A DNA stretch of 64,000 nt from BAIKAL-G1 sp943370385 (GCA_943370385.1 CALRQT020000009.1:62001-126000); one strand, 5' to 3'. Shown: positions 16,091 to 24,794, numbered from the stretch's first letter. The notes: generated by a model not told the origin, from the letters alone. Numbers and translations: made by a program.

Positions 16091-16933
16091 ATGTCAGGAC
16101 ACCCATTCTGCTGGCTGGATGGCGATCCTGTTGTCAGGATCAGAACCGCCCTTGCGCCGGATCCAGCGTTGACGACCACTGCTCCGGGGCCAGCCCCTGG
16201 TTCCGCCCCAGGTCCAGGCTTGGGGGTCCACCCCCTGATGGATGCCCTGGCAGGCCGCATTCGCGCCTGCTGGTTGGGCCTGCCGGAGCTGGAGCCCCTC
16301 GCCATCGACCCCGAGCTCGAAGCGATCAGCGGCAGCCTCGATGGCGAGGCCCTGTTCATCCGCAATGAACTGCGCCGCTGCCGGGGGCTACGCAAGCTCC
16401 ATTTGGAAACGGCCCGCTTGGGGGCCGGGTTGCAGATCCTCCACTGCGTCTTCTTCCCGGATCCCCGTTTCGATCTGCCCGTGTTCGGTGCCGACATCGT
16501 TGCTGGCCGGGGCGTGGTGTCTGCGGCCATCGCCGACCTCTCGCCGGTGGGCCCAGCCCTACCCGAAAGCATCGCCGGCCCCCTGGCGGCCCTGCCGGCC
16601 TTCCACTACAGCCAGGACCGCGAGCTGCCCGATTGGGGCTCGATCTTCTCGCCCTTCGTGCGCTTCGTGCGGCCGGCCGATGGGGCCGAGGAGCAGCAGT
16701 TCATTGAGGAGGTGGACCGCTTCTTGACCGTGCTGAGCCAGGCCTGCCACACCACCGAGCCCCAGGCCAGCGACGACCCCCTTACTGTGGCGAGGCACGC
16801 GGGACAGCTCTCCTATTGCAGGCAGCAGAAACGCAACGACAAGACCCGCAGGGTTCTGGAGAAGGCCTTCAACCCCCAATGGGCGGACCGCTACATCGAG
16901 GAGCTGCTCTTCGACGATCCCCTGCTGGGCTGA
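16091..16933 (+). CDS. pcyA: Phycocyanobilin:ferredoxin oxidoreductase
   Basis: Ferredoxin-dependent bilin reductase making phycocyanobilin from biliverdin, the chromophore for ApcF and other phycobiliproteins. Diagnostic parts are the GLRKLHLETARLG segment, LQILHCVFFPDPRFDLPVFGADIV with the catalytic His and Asp of PcyA, and RYIEELLFDDPLLG at the C-terminus. From ATG 16091 the product is 280 residues, longer than the usual 240-250. The conserved protein begins at HPLMDALAGRI (about residue 47), so a TTG at 16169 or a later start may be real. The remaining 5' part is low-complexity Pro/Gly. The following exporter gene appears to begin inside its 3' end. Confidence 0.94.
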   Translation: MSGHPFCWLDGDPVVRIRTALAPDPALTTTAPGPAPGSAPGPGLGVHPLMDALAGRIRACWLGLPELEPLAIDPELEAISGSLDGEALFIRNELRRCRGLRKLHLETARLGAGLQILHCVFFPDPRFDLPVFGADIVAGRGVVSAAIADLSPVGPALPESIAGPLAALPAFHYSQDRELPDWGSIFSPFVRFVRPADGAEEQQFIEEVDRFLTVLSQACHTTEPQASDDPLTVARHAGQLSYCRQQKRNDKTRRVLEKAFNPQWADRYIEELLFDDPLLG

Positions 16934-17871
16934 GGGACTTTGGCGGCTTTGCCCTCGCCCGCAGGCCCCTGCTGATCGGCGCCGCCGTCCTCGTGGCTGT
17001 AGCGGTGGGATTTGGGGTGCTGCAACGGCGCCAACAGCCCCGGCCAGTCCCCCCCGCGGCTGCCCCCAGCGCCACCCGGCCTGCGGCCCCGCCAGCCGTG
17101 GAAGCCGTCTCCGCCCTCGGACGCCTCGAGCCGGCTGGAGACATCCGCAAGCTGGCGGCCCCGGTGACCGATTTCGGCGCCTCGCCCAGGCTCACGGCCC
17201 TGTATGTGCAGGAAGGCCAGGCCGTCAAGGCGGGCCAGGTGCTCGCCAGTTTTGACAACCGGCTGACCCTGCTGGCCCAGGAGAACCTGCTGGTCACCCG
17301 CATCGCCAGCCTCAAGCAGCAACTGGAGCTGCTCGATCGCGAAACCAACCGCTACCGCCAGCTCACCAACCGCGGCGTTTTTGCGATTGGCGCCCTCGAG
17401 GAGAGAGAAATCAAGGTGGTCGACCTGCGCGGCGATCTCCAGGAGGCCAAGGCCGAGCTGCGCAAGGTGCGCACCGACCTGGCCAAGAGCCAGTTGCTCG
17501 CCCCGATTGACGGGCTGGTGCTGCGTATCAACACCCGTCCGGGCGAGCGACCCGGCGAGGCCGGCATCCTCGAAATCGGCGCCAACAACCAGATGGAGGC
17601 CGTCGCCGAGGTGTACGAGAGCGACATCGGCCGGGTGCGCCTCGGCCAAACCGTCACCCTCACCAGCGAAAACGGCGGCTTCGAGGGCCGCCTCGAGGCC
17701 ACGGTGCTGCGCATCAGCCCCCAGGTGCGCCAGCGCCAAGTGCTCTCCACCGATCCCACTGGCGACGCCGATGCCCGGGTCGTGGAGGTGCGCCTGGCCT
17801 TGGCACCGGCGGACATCCAGCGGGTGCGCCAGCTGGCGGGCCTGAAAATCATCGCCCGCTTCAATCCGTGA
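16879..17871 (+). CDS. DevB-type ABC exporter membrane-fusion protein
   Basis: Periplasmic adaptor (HlyD/membrane-fusion family, DevB subtype) linking an inner-membrane ABC exporter to a TolC-like outer-membrane channel. One transmembrane helix follows the start (LLIGAAVLVAVAVGFGVL), then a Pro/Ala stretch. Next come a lipoyl-like half (LTALYVQEGQAVKAGQVLASFDN), a coiled-coil hairpin rich in L/E/R/K (about residues 135-215), and the returning half LLAPIDGLVLRI and EVYESDIGRVRLGQTV. The start is uncertain: ATG 16879 overlaps pcyA by 55 bases, and there is no good ATG/GTG between the pcyA stop and the membrane helix. The stop overlaps the GTG of the permease gene (GTGA). Confidence 0.86.
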   Translation: MGGPLHRGAALRRSPAGLRDFGGFALARRPLLIGAAVLVAVAVGFGVLQRRQQPRPVPPAAAPSATRPAAPPAVEAVSALGRLEPAGDIRKLAAPVTDFGASPRLTALYVQEGQAVKAGQVLASFDNRLTLLAQENLLVTRIASLKQQLELLDRETNRYRQLTNRGVFAIGALEEREIKVVDLRGDLQEAKAELRKVRTDLAKSQLLAPIDGLVLRINTRPGERPGEAGILEIGANNQMEAVAEVYESDIGRVRLGQTVTLTSENGGFEGRLEATVLRISPQVRQRQVLSTDPTGDADARVVEVRLALAPADIQRVRQLAGLKIIARFNP

Positions 17872-19046
17872 ATCCGCTGCAGGCGATCTGGTCGGGCCGC
17901 CGCATTCCCCTGGCCTGGTTATTGCTGACCCGCCAGCCGGTGCGGCTGGCCGTGGCCCTAGCGGGCATCAGCTTTGCCGGCATCTTGATGTTCATGCAGC
18001 TGGGCTTCCGCGATGCCCTGTTTGATGCCAGCGTCACGGTGCACAAGATGTTCAACACCGATTTGGTGTTGATGAGCCCGCGCACCAAAAGTTCAATCAG
18101 CATGGCCGGCTTTCCGCGCCGCCGGCTTGTGCAGGCCCTGGCCGATCCCGAGGTGAAGGGCATCTCGCCGGTGCATTGGAATTTGCTGCTCTGGCGCAAC
18201 CCGGAAACCCGCGGCACCCGCTCGATCCTGGCCCTGGGCTTTGAGCCCAGTGATCCCCTGTTCAATGACCCTGCCCTCACGGCCAAGGCTTCCCTGCTCA
18301 CCCAGAAAGGCAGGGTGCTGTTTGATGAGCGCTCCCGGGATGAATTCGGCCCGGTGGCCAGCTGGTTTCGCCAGGGCCGCACGGTGGAAAGTGAAATCTC
18401 CGGCAAGCGGCTGCGGGTGGCTGGCCTCTTTGCCGTGGGCCCTTCCTTTGGCGCCGATGGCAACCTGCTCACCAGCAGTGAAACCTTCCTCAGCCTGCTG
18501 CCCAATACGCCGCCGGGCAGCATTGAGCTGGGCCTGATTCGGCTGCGGCCGGGCGCTGATCCGGAGGTTGTGGCCAAACGGCTCCGCCACAATTTGCCTA
18601 AAGACGTCATTGTGTATACGCGCAATGGCTTCATTGAGATGGAAAAGGATTATTGGCGCAGCAGCACCGCCATTGGCTTTATTTTTACCCTGGGCGCAGG
18701 CATGGGCTTTGTGGTGGGTTGTGTGATTGTGTATCAGATACTCTATTCCGATGTGAGTGATCACCTGCCCGAATACGCCACCTTGATGGCGATGGGCTAC
18801 AAACTCACCAGCCTGCTCGGTGTGGTGGCCCGCGAAGGATTCCTGTTGGCGGTATTGGGTTACTTGCCAGCCTATGGGGCTGGGTTGGTGCTCTATGGAG
18901 TGATAAAAGGGGCAACAAAATTGCCAGTGCAGATGGATCCCGACCGGGCCCTCGTGGTGTTCACCATGATTCTGGTGATGTGCATGGGCTCGGCGGCCCT
19001 AGCCATGCGCCGCCTGGGCGATGCCGATCCGGCGGAGATCTTCTAA
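17868..19046 (+). CDS. DevC-type ABC exporter permease
   Basis: FtsX/MacB-like permease of 392 residues, DevC subtype. An N-terminal transmembrane helix (LAVALAGISFAGILMFMQLGF, in outline, about 27-48) precedes a large periplasmic domain. It is followed by three C-terminal helices (about 264-292, 320-345 and 360-385). The segment FMQLGFRDALFDASV is typical of DevC. It starts at GTG 17868, overlapping the DevB stop, and ends 4 bases before the ATPase ATG. The 3' half (about 18560-18930) is visibly poorer in GC and uses more A/T-ending codons than its neighbours. In Anabaena DevBCA exports heterocyst glycolipids; a unicellular host must use it for another lipid or molecule. Confidence 0.9.
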   Translation: MNPLQAIWSGRRIPLAWLLLTRQPVRLAVALAGISFAGILMFMQLGFRDALFDASVTVHKMFNTDLVLMSPRTKSSISMAGFPRRRLVQALADPEVKGISPVHWNLLLWRNPETRGTRSILALGFEPSDPLFNDPALTAKASLLTQKGRVLFDERSRDEFGPVASWFRQGRTVESEISGKRLRVAGLFAVGPSFGADGNLLTSSETFLSLLPNTPPGSIELGLIRLRPGADPEVVAKRLRHNLPKDVIVYTRNGFIEMEKDYWRSSTAIGFIFTLGAGMGFVVGCVIVYQILYSDVSDHLPEYATLMAMGYKLTSLLGVVAREGFLLAVLGYLPAYGAGLVLYGVIKGATKLPVQMDPDRALVVFTMILVMCMGSAALAMRRLGDADPAEIF

Positions 19047-19050
19047 AGTC

Positions 19051-19827
19051 ATGCCCTCCCAACTGCCGCCGCCCTCCCTTCCGCAATCCCTGAGTGCACC
19101 GGCGATTGAAATTGCTGGCCTGAGCCATTGGTATGGCGAGGGCAAGATGCGCCGCCAGGTGCTGGAAGGGGTGGATCTTTCAATCGCCAGTGGCGAGGTG
19201 GTGTTGCTCACCGGCCCCTCCGGCTGCGGCAAAACCACCCTGCTCACCCTGGTGGGTGCCCTGCGCCAGGTGCAGGCGGGCCAGGTGAAGGTGTTCGGCC
19301 AGGAGCTCGCGGGATCGAGCCGCAGGGAGCGCCAGCTCTTGCGGCGCTCGATCGGCATGATTTTTCAGGGCCACAACCTGCTGCGCTGCCTGAGCGCCGA
19401 GCAGAACGTGCAGATGGGCGCCGACCTGCTGGAAGGGTTCAGTTATCGGGCCCGCCGCGATCAGGCGCGCGAATGGCTGCGGGCCGTGGGCCTGGGCGAC
19501 CAGCTCCACAAGCTGCCCCACGACCTCTCCGGCGGCCAGAAGCAGCGGGTGGCGATTGCCCGGGCCCTGGCGACCCGGCCGCGGCTGCTGCTGGCCGATG
19601 AACCCACCGCCGCCCTCGATAGCCGCACCGGCCGCGATGTGGTGGTGTTGCTGCACGGCCTGGCTAAGGAGCAGGGCTGCGGCGTGCTGATGGTGACCCA
19701 CGATCCCCGCATCCTCGATCTGGCTGACCGGGTGCTGCGCATGGAGGACGGCCGGGTGGTGGACACGGCCTCCGCCGATTCCGTCACCGCTGGTGCCCTG
19801 GCAGCCAGTGAAGCGGGGGCCAGCTAA
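19051..19827 (+). CDS. DevA-type ABC exporter ATP-binding protein
   Basis: ATPase of the DevBCA-like exporter, 258 residues from ATG 19051; an upstream in-frame start lies inside devC and is rejected. All ABC motifs are intact: Walker A GPSGCGKTT (55-63), Q-loop in GMIFQGHNLL, signature LSGGQKQR (159-166), Walker B LLLADEPTAALD (179-190) and the switch His in VTHDPRIL. The family resembles LolD/MacB ATPases that work with FtsX-like permeases by mechanotransmission. It lies 4 bases after the permease stop, so the three genes form one unit, possibly together with pcyA. Confidence 0.93.
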   Translation: MPSQLPPPSLPQSLSAPAIEIAGLSHWYGEGKMRRQVLEGVDLSIASGEVVLLTGPSGCGKTTLLTLVGALRQVQAGQVKVFGQELAGSSRRERQLLRRSIGMIFQGHNLLRCLSAEQNVQMGADLLEGFSYRARRDQAREWLRAVGLGDQLHKLPHDLSGGQKQRVAIARALATRPRLLLADEPTAALDSRTGRDVVVLLHGLAKEQGCGVLMVTHDPRILDLADRVLRMEDGRVVDTASADSVTAGALAASEAGAS

Positions 19828-19961
19828 GGGGGGTGGCGGGCTCCTGGCTCCAAAGGCCGGTGGAAATGCTGGTGGCCGTGCCTGGTCAAGCGGGCAACCG
19901 CCCTGGCCCCCGGTCCCGTTTGAGTATGGTGAAGGATCTCTCCCACCGAACCGGCCCGCCG

Positions 19962-20117
19962 ATGTCGAAGCGCAGGAATCTCAAGAAGGAAAAGCAGGAA
20001 CGCAACCGCGCCTACGCCCGCAAGTTCAAAAAGCGCAAGCTGCGTAACGACGGCCGCGGCGAAGGCGCTGGCAATGGCGTGACCGGCACGGCCAACAACG
20101 GCGGCGCTGCCGACTGA
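19962..20117 (+). CDS. Small, highly basic cyanobacterial protein, unknown
   Basis: A 51-residue protein starting at ATG 19962. The first 30 residues (MSKRRNLKKEKQERNRAYAR and onward to KRKLRND) are almost entirely Lys/Arg/Glu/Asn and would form a charged helix; the tail is Gly/Asn/Ala-rich. I recognise this as a small conserved hypothetical of Synechococcus/Cyanobium; its charge suggests nucleic-acid or ribosome association, which is inference only. An earlier in-frame ATG at 19926 is possible. The strong terminator just downstream supports a real transcription unit ending here. Confidence 0.7.
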   Translation: MSKRRNLKKEKQERNRAYARKFKKRKLRNDGRGEGAGNGVTGTANNGGAAD

Positions 20118-20126
20118 GCAGGCCTG

Positions 20127-20182
20127 AACCCCTTTAGGGGTTGGTCTGCGCTGTGGGGATCCTGCGGGGTCCCCCTTTTTTT
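20127..20182 (+). terminator. Tandem hairpins with T-run after the small basic gene
   Basis: Two inverted repeats follow the stop at 20117. The first is AACCCC-tttа-like: AACCCC (20127-20132) and GGGGTT (20137-20142) with a 4-base loop. The second has GGGGA (20155-20159) and TCCCC (20170-20174) and is followed by TTTTTTT (20176-20182). The second is a good intrinsic terminator for the exporter/small-protein transcript. It lies only about 36 bases before the next glycosyltransferase gene. Confidence 0.8.
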
Positions 20183-20217
20183 AGGTGTCCTGGCCCTTCG
20201 GCTGTTTCGACGAACCC

Positions 20218-21150
20218 ATGTTTCTCAGCGTCGTCATCCCCACCTACAACCGCCGGCCGATCCTGGCCAAATGCCTGCGTGCCCTGGAGCAGCAGCAGCT
20301 AGGCGCCCCGATCCGCGCCTACGAGGTGGTGGTCGTTGATGACGGCTCCAGCGATGACACGGTGGCCTGGTTGCGGGCCGAGGCGGCGTCGTTCCCCCAC
20401 GTGCGCCTGGTCGAGCAGGACCACGGCGGGCCGGCCGAGGGCCGCAACCGGGGCGTCGAGCATGCCCAAGGGGATGTGATTGTGTTTATCGATAGCGATC
20501 TGGTGGTGACGGGCGGCTTCCTGCTGGCCCACGCCAACGCCCTGCAGCAGCAGTGGCAGCGCAGCGGCGATCGCCTTTGCTTCACCTACGGGGCCGTCAT
20601 CAACACGGCCAATTTTGACGATCCCAGCAGCGAGCCCCACAAGCTGCGGGACCTTTCCTGGGCCTATTTCGCCACGGGCAACGTGGCGATTGATCGCCAG
20701 CTGCTCGAGCGCAGCGGCCTCTTTGATACCCGCTTCCGCCTCTACGGCTGGGAAGATCTCGAATTGGGTGAGCGCCTGCGCCGCCTGGGCGTGGTGCTGG
20801 TGCGCTGCCCCGAGGCGGTGGGCTACCACTGGCATCCAGCCTTGAGCCTGGAGCAGGTGCCCCGCCTGATTCAGGTGGAGCAGGAGCGGGCCAAGATGGG
20901 CCTCGTGTTTTACCGAAAGCACCCCACCCGCCGGGTGCGCTTCATCATCCAATTCACCCTGCTGCATCGCCTGCTCTGGGAGCTGCTCACCCTCGGTGGC
21001 CTGCTGAATGAACGCAGCCTGCGCCCCCTGCTGGCCTGGTTGATCCGCCACGGCAAACCGGGCCTGGCCCTGGAGCTGCTGCGCCTGCCCCTCAACCGCA
21101 TTGGCGTGCGGGCCCTCTATGCCGAGGCCCGGGCCGCCGGCCTGGCCTGA
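20218..21150 (+). CDS. Family 2 glycosyltransferase
   Basis: GT2 enzyme of 310 residues, starting at ATG 20218 (MFLSVVIPTYNRR). Motifs are VVIPTYNR (5-12), VVVDDGSSDDT with the nucleotide-binding Asp, VIFVDSDL-like VIVFIDSDLVV (DxD metal site), GNVAIDRQLLERSGLFDTRF, and GWEDLELGERL with the catalytic ED. The C-terminal 80 residues are rich in Leu and Arg (FTLLHRLLWELLTLGGLL) and may form amphipathic helices on the membrane. Such enzymes build surface polysaccharide or glycolipid; donor and acceptor are unknown. It stands alone between a terminator and the rpsB leader. Confidence 0.9.
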   Translation: MFLSVVIPTYNRRPILAKCLRALEQQQLGAPIRAYEVVVVDDGSSDDTVAWLRAEAASFPHVRLVEQDHGGPAEGRNRGVEHAQGDVIVFIDSDLVVTGGFLLAHANALQQQWQRSGDRLCFTYGAVINTANFDDPSSEPHKLRDLSWAYFATGNVAIDRQLLERSGLFDTRFRLYGWEDLELGERLRRLGVVLVRCPEAVGYHWHPALSLEQVPRLIQVEQERAKMGLVFYRKHPTRRVRFIIQFTLLHRLLWELLTLGGLLNERSLRPLLAWLIRHGKPGLALELLRLPLNRIGVRALYAEARAAGLA

Positions 21151-21388
21151 GGCTTGGCCAGAGGTTTTGACGGCAAACCGGCCTGGCCGCAAGGGCCAAT
21201 TTGATAGGTTGGCTAGGTCCCTAACAAACCGCACACCTGTCCGTTTCGGGTGACCAGGCACCGGCTGTTCTGTCTGTGCCACTGGCTAGGCCCCCGGGTC
21301 TTGCCCCTGATCCCCTGGCCGAGTTTCGGTCCGTCGGTCAACCCCATGGTCCCTGGCAGGTGGAGGCGAACCCGAAACCCCTACTTCC

Positions 21389-22111
21389 ATGGCTGTTGTC
21401 ACACTCGCAGAAATGATGGAGGCGGGTGCCCACTTTGGGCACCAAACCCGCCGCTGGAATCCCAAGATGGCGCGCTACATCTATTGCGCGCGCAATGGGG
21501 TCCATATCATCGACCTCGTGCAGACCGCTGTCTGCATGAATAACGCCTACAAGTGGACCCGCAGTGCCGCCCGCAGTGGCAAGCGTTTCCTGTTTGTTGG
21601 CACCAAGAAGCAGGCGTCCGAAGTGATCGCCCAGGAGGCGACCCGCTGCGGTGCCTCGTTTGTGAACCAGCGCTGGTTGGGCGGCATGCTCACCAACTGG
21701 ACAACGATGCGCGCCCGGATCGACCGCCTCAAGGATCTTGAGCGGATGGAATCCTCCGGCGGTATCGCCCTGCGGCCTAAGAAGGAAGCCGCCGTGCTGC
21801 GCCGCGAACTGGAGCGTCTCCAGAAGTATCTCGGTGGCCTCAAAAACATGCGCCGCCTGCCCGATGTGGTGGTGCTGGTGGATCAGCGCCGCGAAACCAA
21901 CGCCGTGCTCGAGGCTCGCAAGCTCGATATTCCCCTGGTTTCGATGCTCGACACCAACTGCGATCCCGACCTCTGCGACGTGCCCATCCCCTGCAACGAC
22001 GACGCCGTGCGTTCGGTGCAACTGGTGCTTGGACGCCTGGCCGATGCCATCAATGAAGGTCGCCACGGCGCCCAGGACCAGCGCGGCGGCTACGAGGATG
22101 AGGAAGGCTGA
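21389..22111 (+). CDS. rpsB: 30S ribosomal protein S2
   Basis: Small-subunit ribosomal protein S2, 240 residues starting MAVVTLAEMMEAGAHFGHQTRRWNP, with family motifs ARNGVHIIDLVQT, FVGTKKQA, NQRWLGGMLTNW and DTNCDPDLCDVPIPCNDDA. The C-terminus is acidic (GGYEDEEG). It is the first gene of the rpsB-tsf pair, with tsf 63 bases downstream. The 238-base upstream gap (21151-21388) has no ORF; TTGATA at 21201 and TAACAA at 21222 resemble promoter hexamers but with poor spacing. S2 leaders are often autoregulated in bacteria, but no specific structure was identified here. Confidence 0.98.
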   Translation: MAVVTLAEMMEAGAHFGHQTRRWNPKMARYIYCARNGVHIIDLVQTAVCMNNAYKWTRSAARSGKRFLFVGTKKQASEVIAQEATRCGASFVNQRWLGGMLTNWTTMRARIDRLKDLERMESSGGIALRPKKEAAVLRRELERLQKYLGGLKNMRRLPDVVVLVDQRRETNAVLEARKLDIPLVSMLDTNCDPDLCDVPIPCNDDAVRSVQLVLGRLADAINEGRHGAQDQRGGYEDEEG

Positions 22112-22174
22112 AGCCCAACTCTGGCTCCGATTCCATTCCCTCCCACTCCCTAACCCCCTACTCCCCGCCCTCCG

Positions 22175-22834
22175 ATGGCTGAGATCTCAGCGAAGCTGGT
22201 CAAGGAACTGCGCGATAAAACCGGCGCAGGCATGATGGACTGCAAGAAAGCCCTCACCGAGTCTGGTGGTGACACCACCAAGGCCACCGAGTGGCTGCGC
22301 CAGAAGGGCATCTCCACGGCCGAGAAGAAATCGGGTCGCACCGCCGCTGAGGGTGCGATCGGCAGCTACATCCACACCGGCGCCCGCGTGGGTGTGCTGG
22401 TGGAGGTCAACTGCGAAACCGATTTCGTCGCCCGCGGCGATCTCTTCCAGGATCTGCTGCGCAATGTGGCGATGCAGATTGCCGCCTGTCCCAACGTGGA
22501 ATTCGTGAGCACTGCCGACATCCCCAAGGATGTGGCCGAGCGCGAAAAGGGCATCGAGATGGGCCGCGATGACCTGGCTGGCAAGCCTGAGGCGATGAAG
22601 GTGAAGATCGTCGAAGGACGCATCGGCAAGCGCCTGAAGGAACTCGCCCTGTTGGAGCAGCCTTTCATCAAGGACAGCGCCATCACCGTGGAGGAACTGG
22701 TGAAGCAGGTGGCTGGCAAGATCGGCGAGAACATCCAGATCCGTCGCTTCACCCGCTACACCTTGGGTGAAGGCATTGAGGTGGAGCAAACCGACTTCGC
22801 TGCCGAAGTTGCCGCCATGACCATCTCCGCCTGA
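22175..22834 (+). CDS. tsf: Elongation factor Ts
   Basis: Guanine-nucleotide exchange factor for EF-Tu, 219 residues, the short cyanobacterial/chloroplast form. The N-terminal UBA-like domain carries the signature LRDKTGAGMMDCKKAL (about residues 11-26), followed by STAEKKSGRTAAEG and the core VLVEVNCETDFVARGD that contacts EF-Tu. The C-terminal part keeps the RFTRYTLGEGIE motif. Arrangement after rpsB is the ancestral bacterial order. The next gene begins with a TTG only 13 bases after the stop. Confidence 0.98.
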   Translation: MAEISAKLVKELRDKTGAGMMDCKKALTESGGDTTKATEWLRQKGISTAEKKSGRTAAEGAIGSYIHTGARVGVLVEVNCETDFVARGDLFQDLLRNVAMQIAACPNVEFVSTADIPKDVAEREKGIEMGRDDLAGKPEAMKVKIVEGRIGKRLKELALLEQPFIKDSAITVEELVKQVAGKIGENIQIRRFTRYTLGEGIEVEQTDFAAEVAAMTISA

Positions 22835-22847
22835 GCTAGCGGCCCCA

Positions 22848-24794
22848 TTGCACCCCAACAGCAGCCCCCTGGCGGAGGCCGAGCGCCAACTGGAGCTGCA
22901 GCGTCAGCTGATCGTGGCGCTCACTCCCGAGCTCTACCGCCAGCTGGCCCTTTATCTGCAAGTGCTCCGCAAGGGCCTGTTGCACGCCGTGCAGCAGGCC
23001 TGTTTCCATCTGGCCACCCAGACCTACCCAGAACGCTTCAGCGCCATCGGCCCCAGCCGCCGCCTGGAGCTGCAGGAGCGGCTGCAGGCCCTGGTGCAGC
23101 GCTGCAACTGCCTGCTCACGGTTGAACAGCTGATGGGCCTGGCTTCCCAACTGCAAAGCCGCCAGCAACGGCAGCGGCGGCGGGACCAGCAGCGCCTGTT
23201 GCTGGCCCTGGCGGCGGACAATGGCAACGACGATGACCCTGGGGAGGTCGACGGCGACGATCAAACCCAGGACGGGGGCCCGGAACCGGGCGATTCAGGC
23301 AATAGTCGCTTCGGCCAGCACCGGGGTTCGGTACACCTGGGCCTCGATTTGCCCCTCAGCGCCGATCTTTTTGGCTCCGGTCTGGAGGGGCTGGGGTCCT
23401 GGCTGGCCGGTTTTGCCACCCAGGGTGATCCCCTCCAAGGCGATTTAGGGCAGCACGAGGCAGGCGAAGAGCTCCAGCAGGACGAGACACCCCAGGACGG
23501 GGTTCCCCAGGAGGACGTTCCTCACGAGGACTTTCACCAGGAGGAGCTTCACCAGGAGGAGCTTCAGCCGGAGGAGGCAGGGCAACTGGGGCCGTTGTCG
23601 CCCTTTGCTGATGCTGAGCCGGCCGATCCCTTGGGCCCCGCAGGCGATCCAGGCGACCAGCCTGGCCTCGACGCTGGCGATCACCACCCCGCTACCAGCC
23701 CCAACCAGCCGGGCCCGCTCGATCAGGCCCCTCTCGATCAAGCCCCTCTCGATGGGGATGGCCCCGATCCTGATCCGGTCGACGGCCTGCCGCGGCAAGG
23801 GGACCGCTCCGCGCCCCCGCACCAGGGGCCTGCCAGTCCTGCCCCGCCTCTGCCCCCGCCCAGCTCCGGGGCCGGGCAGCCCCCCAGCCCGCAGGGCGCC
23901 AGCGATGGTCCCCGTCGACCCCGGCGCCCTCCCTTCCGGCGGGGCCCTGGGTCCAGCGGCGGGCGCCAACGCTCCGCTGCCCCTGGAGGCTCGAGCGACG
24001 ACTTCCAGTTCTTCCAATCCCTCTTTGCCCTGGCGGCCGAGGGGCTGGGCCGGGAGACGCCTGGCCTGGCCAACCCGGGTTCGGCTGCGTCTGGCCTAGG
24101 TGAGTTGGGAGAATTCCCATCTGGCCAGGGCGAGTCCCTCCAGGGGTCGGGCGACGCAAGCCCCGATGGCCCGGCCGAGTCCCCTGCCTCGCTGGAGGGG
24201 GGCGAGCCCGGGGAGATGGCGATCCGTCTCGAGCTGTTGCGCCAAGCCGGAGCCCCCGGCCAGGCCCCGGATGGGGCGGGCTGGCAAGCCCCGGACTCCT
24301 TGATGCCCCAAGACGCCCCCAGCCTGTTGGCCTGGTGGGAGGCCCTCGATGGGGCCCTGCAGCGCCGGCTGCGCAACCTCTCGAATGCCGTCAATGGTGA
24401 GCTGCTGCGGCTGGGGATCACCCGCAGCCACTTGCCGATGCCCCTGCTGGATGCCGTGCTCCAGGGCCAGCTGGATCCCCTGCCAGCGCCCGCCAACCTG
24501 GTGCGCCTGCAGATGCCCTTTGGCGGCGATAGCCCCGCCAGCCCTGGCGGTGATGCCCCAGGGGCCTTCCCCCTGGGCGGGCCCCTGGACCTGATGGCGC
24601 TGTTGCTCAGGCCAACCGACCTGGAATTCGAGACCCCGTCCCTGCGGGTCTGTCGCCAACGCCTCGAGCAGAACCGGGCCCGATTGCGCACAATGGCCCA
24701 ACGGCACCGCTACTGGCAGCGGCGTGTGCAGGCCCTAGAGGCAGAGCGGCAGTGGTTCCAGGACAGTCCCCCAACCAGCCGCGAGCCCGCTTAG
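22848..24794 (+). CDS. Large repeat-rich protein of unknown function (tsf-recG interval)
   Basis: A 648-residue protein that I cannot assign. It has three zones. Residues 1-125 are helical, rich in L/Q/R (RQLIVALTPELYRQLALYLQ, VEQLMGLASQLQSRQQRQRR). Residues 126-380 are low-complexity, acidic and proline-rich, with pentapeptide repeats of the HQEEL type (bases 23478-23579) and PLDQA type (23715-23759). The C-terminus (about 450-640) is again ordered: LLAWWEALDGALQRRLRNLSNAVNGELL, LLRPTDLEFETPSLRVCRQRL and a basic helix ending RHRYWQRRVQALEAERQWF. The start is TTG 22848, 13 bases after tsf. Its end overlaps the recG start by 43 bases. The ordered ends and disordered middle suggest a scaffold or tether; this is inference. 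Confidence 0.72.
   Translation: MHPNSSPLAEAERQLELQRQLIVALTPELYRQLALYLQVLRKGLLHAVQQACFHLATQTYPERFSAIGPSRRLELQERLQALVQRCNCLLTVEQLMGLASQLQSRQQRQRRRDQQRLLLALAADNGNDDDPGEVDGDDQTQDGGPEPGDSGNSRFGQHRGSVHLGLDLPLSADLFGSGLEGLGSWLAGFATQGDPLQGDLGQHEAGEELQQDETPQDGVPQEDVPHEDFHQEELHQEELQPEEAGQLGPLSPFADAEPADPLGPAGDPGDQPGLDAGDHHPATSPNQPGPLDQAPLDQAPLDGDGPDPDPVDGLPRQGDRSAPPHQGPASPAPPLPPPSSGAGQPPSPQGASDGPRRPRRPPFRRGPGSSGGRQRSAAPGGSSDDFQFFQSLFALAAEGLGRETPGLANPGSAASGLGELGEFPSGQGESLQGSGDASPDGPAESPASLEGGEPGEMAIRLELLRQAGAPGQAPDGAGWQAPDSLMPQDAPSLLAWWEALDGALQRRLRNLSNAVNGELLRLGITRSHLPMPLLDAVLQGQLDPLPAPANLVRLQMPFGGDSPASPGGDAPGAFPLGGPLDLMALLLRPTDLEFETPSLRVCRQRLEQNRARLRTMAQRHRYWQRRVQALEAERQWFQDSPPTSREPA
23478..23579 (+). 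repeat. 15-base tandem repeat coding acidic pentapeptides
   Basis: Seven consecutive units encode QDETP, QDGVP, QEDVP, HEDF, HQEEL, HQEEL and QPEEA. Six units are 15 bases long and the fourth has lost one codon (12 bases). The two HQEEL units (23535-23549 and 23550-23564) are identical at the DNA level, so duplication was recent. The array lies in the disordered middle of the unknown protein between tsf and recG. Confidence 0.85.
23715..23759 (+). repeat. 15-base tandem repeat coding PLDQA units
   Basis: Three adjacent 15-base units encode PLDQA (23715-23729), PLDQA (23730-23744) and PLDGD (23745-23759), with only one or two base changes between neighbours. It is a second, sequence-unrelated array with the same 15-base period in the same gene. 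Confidence 0.8.

Noticed and set aside
21201..21227. TTGATA ... TAACAA as an rpsB promoter
   Set aside because: Spacing of about 15 bases is short and the hexamers are weak; not enough to call a promoter.
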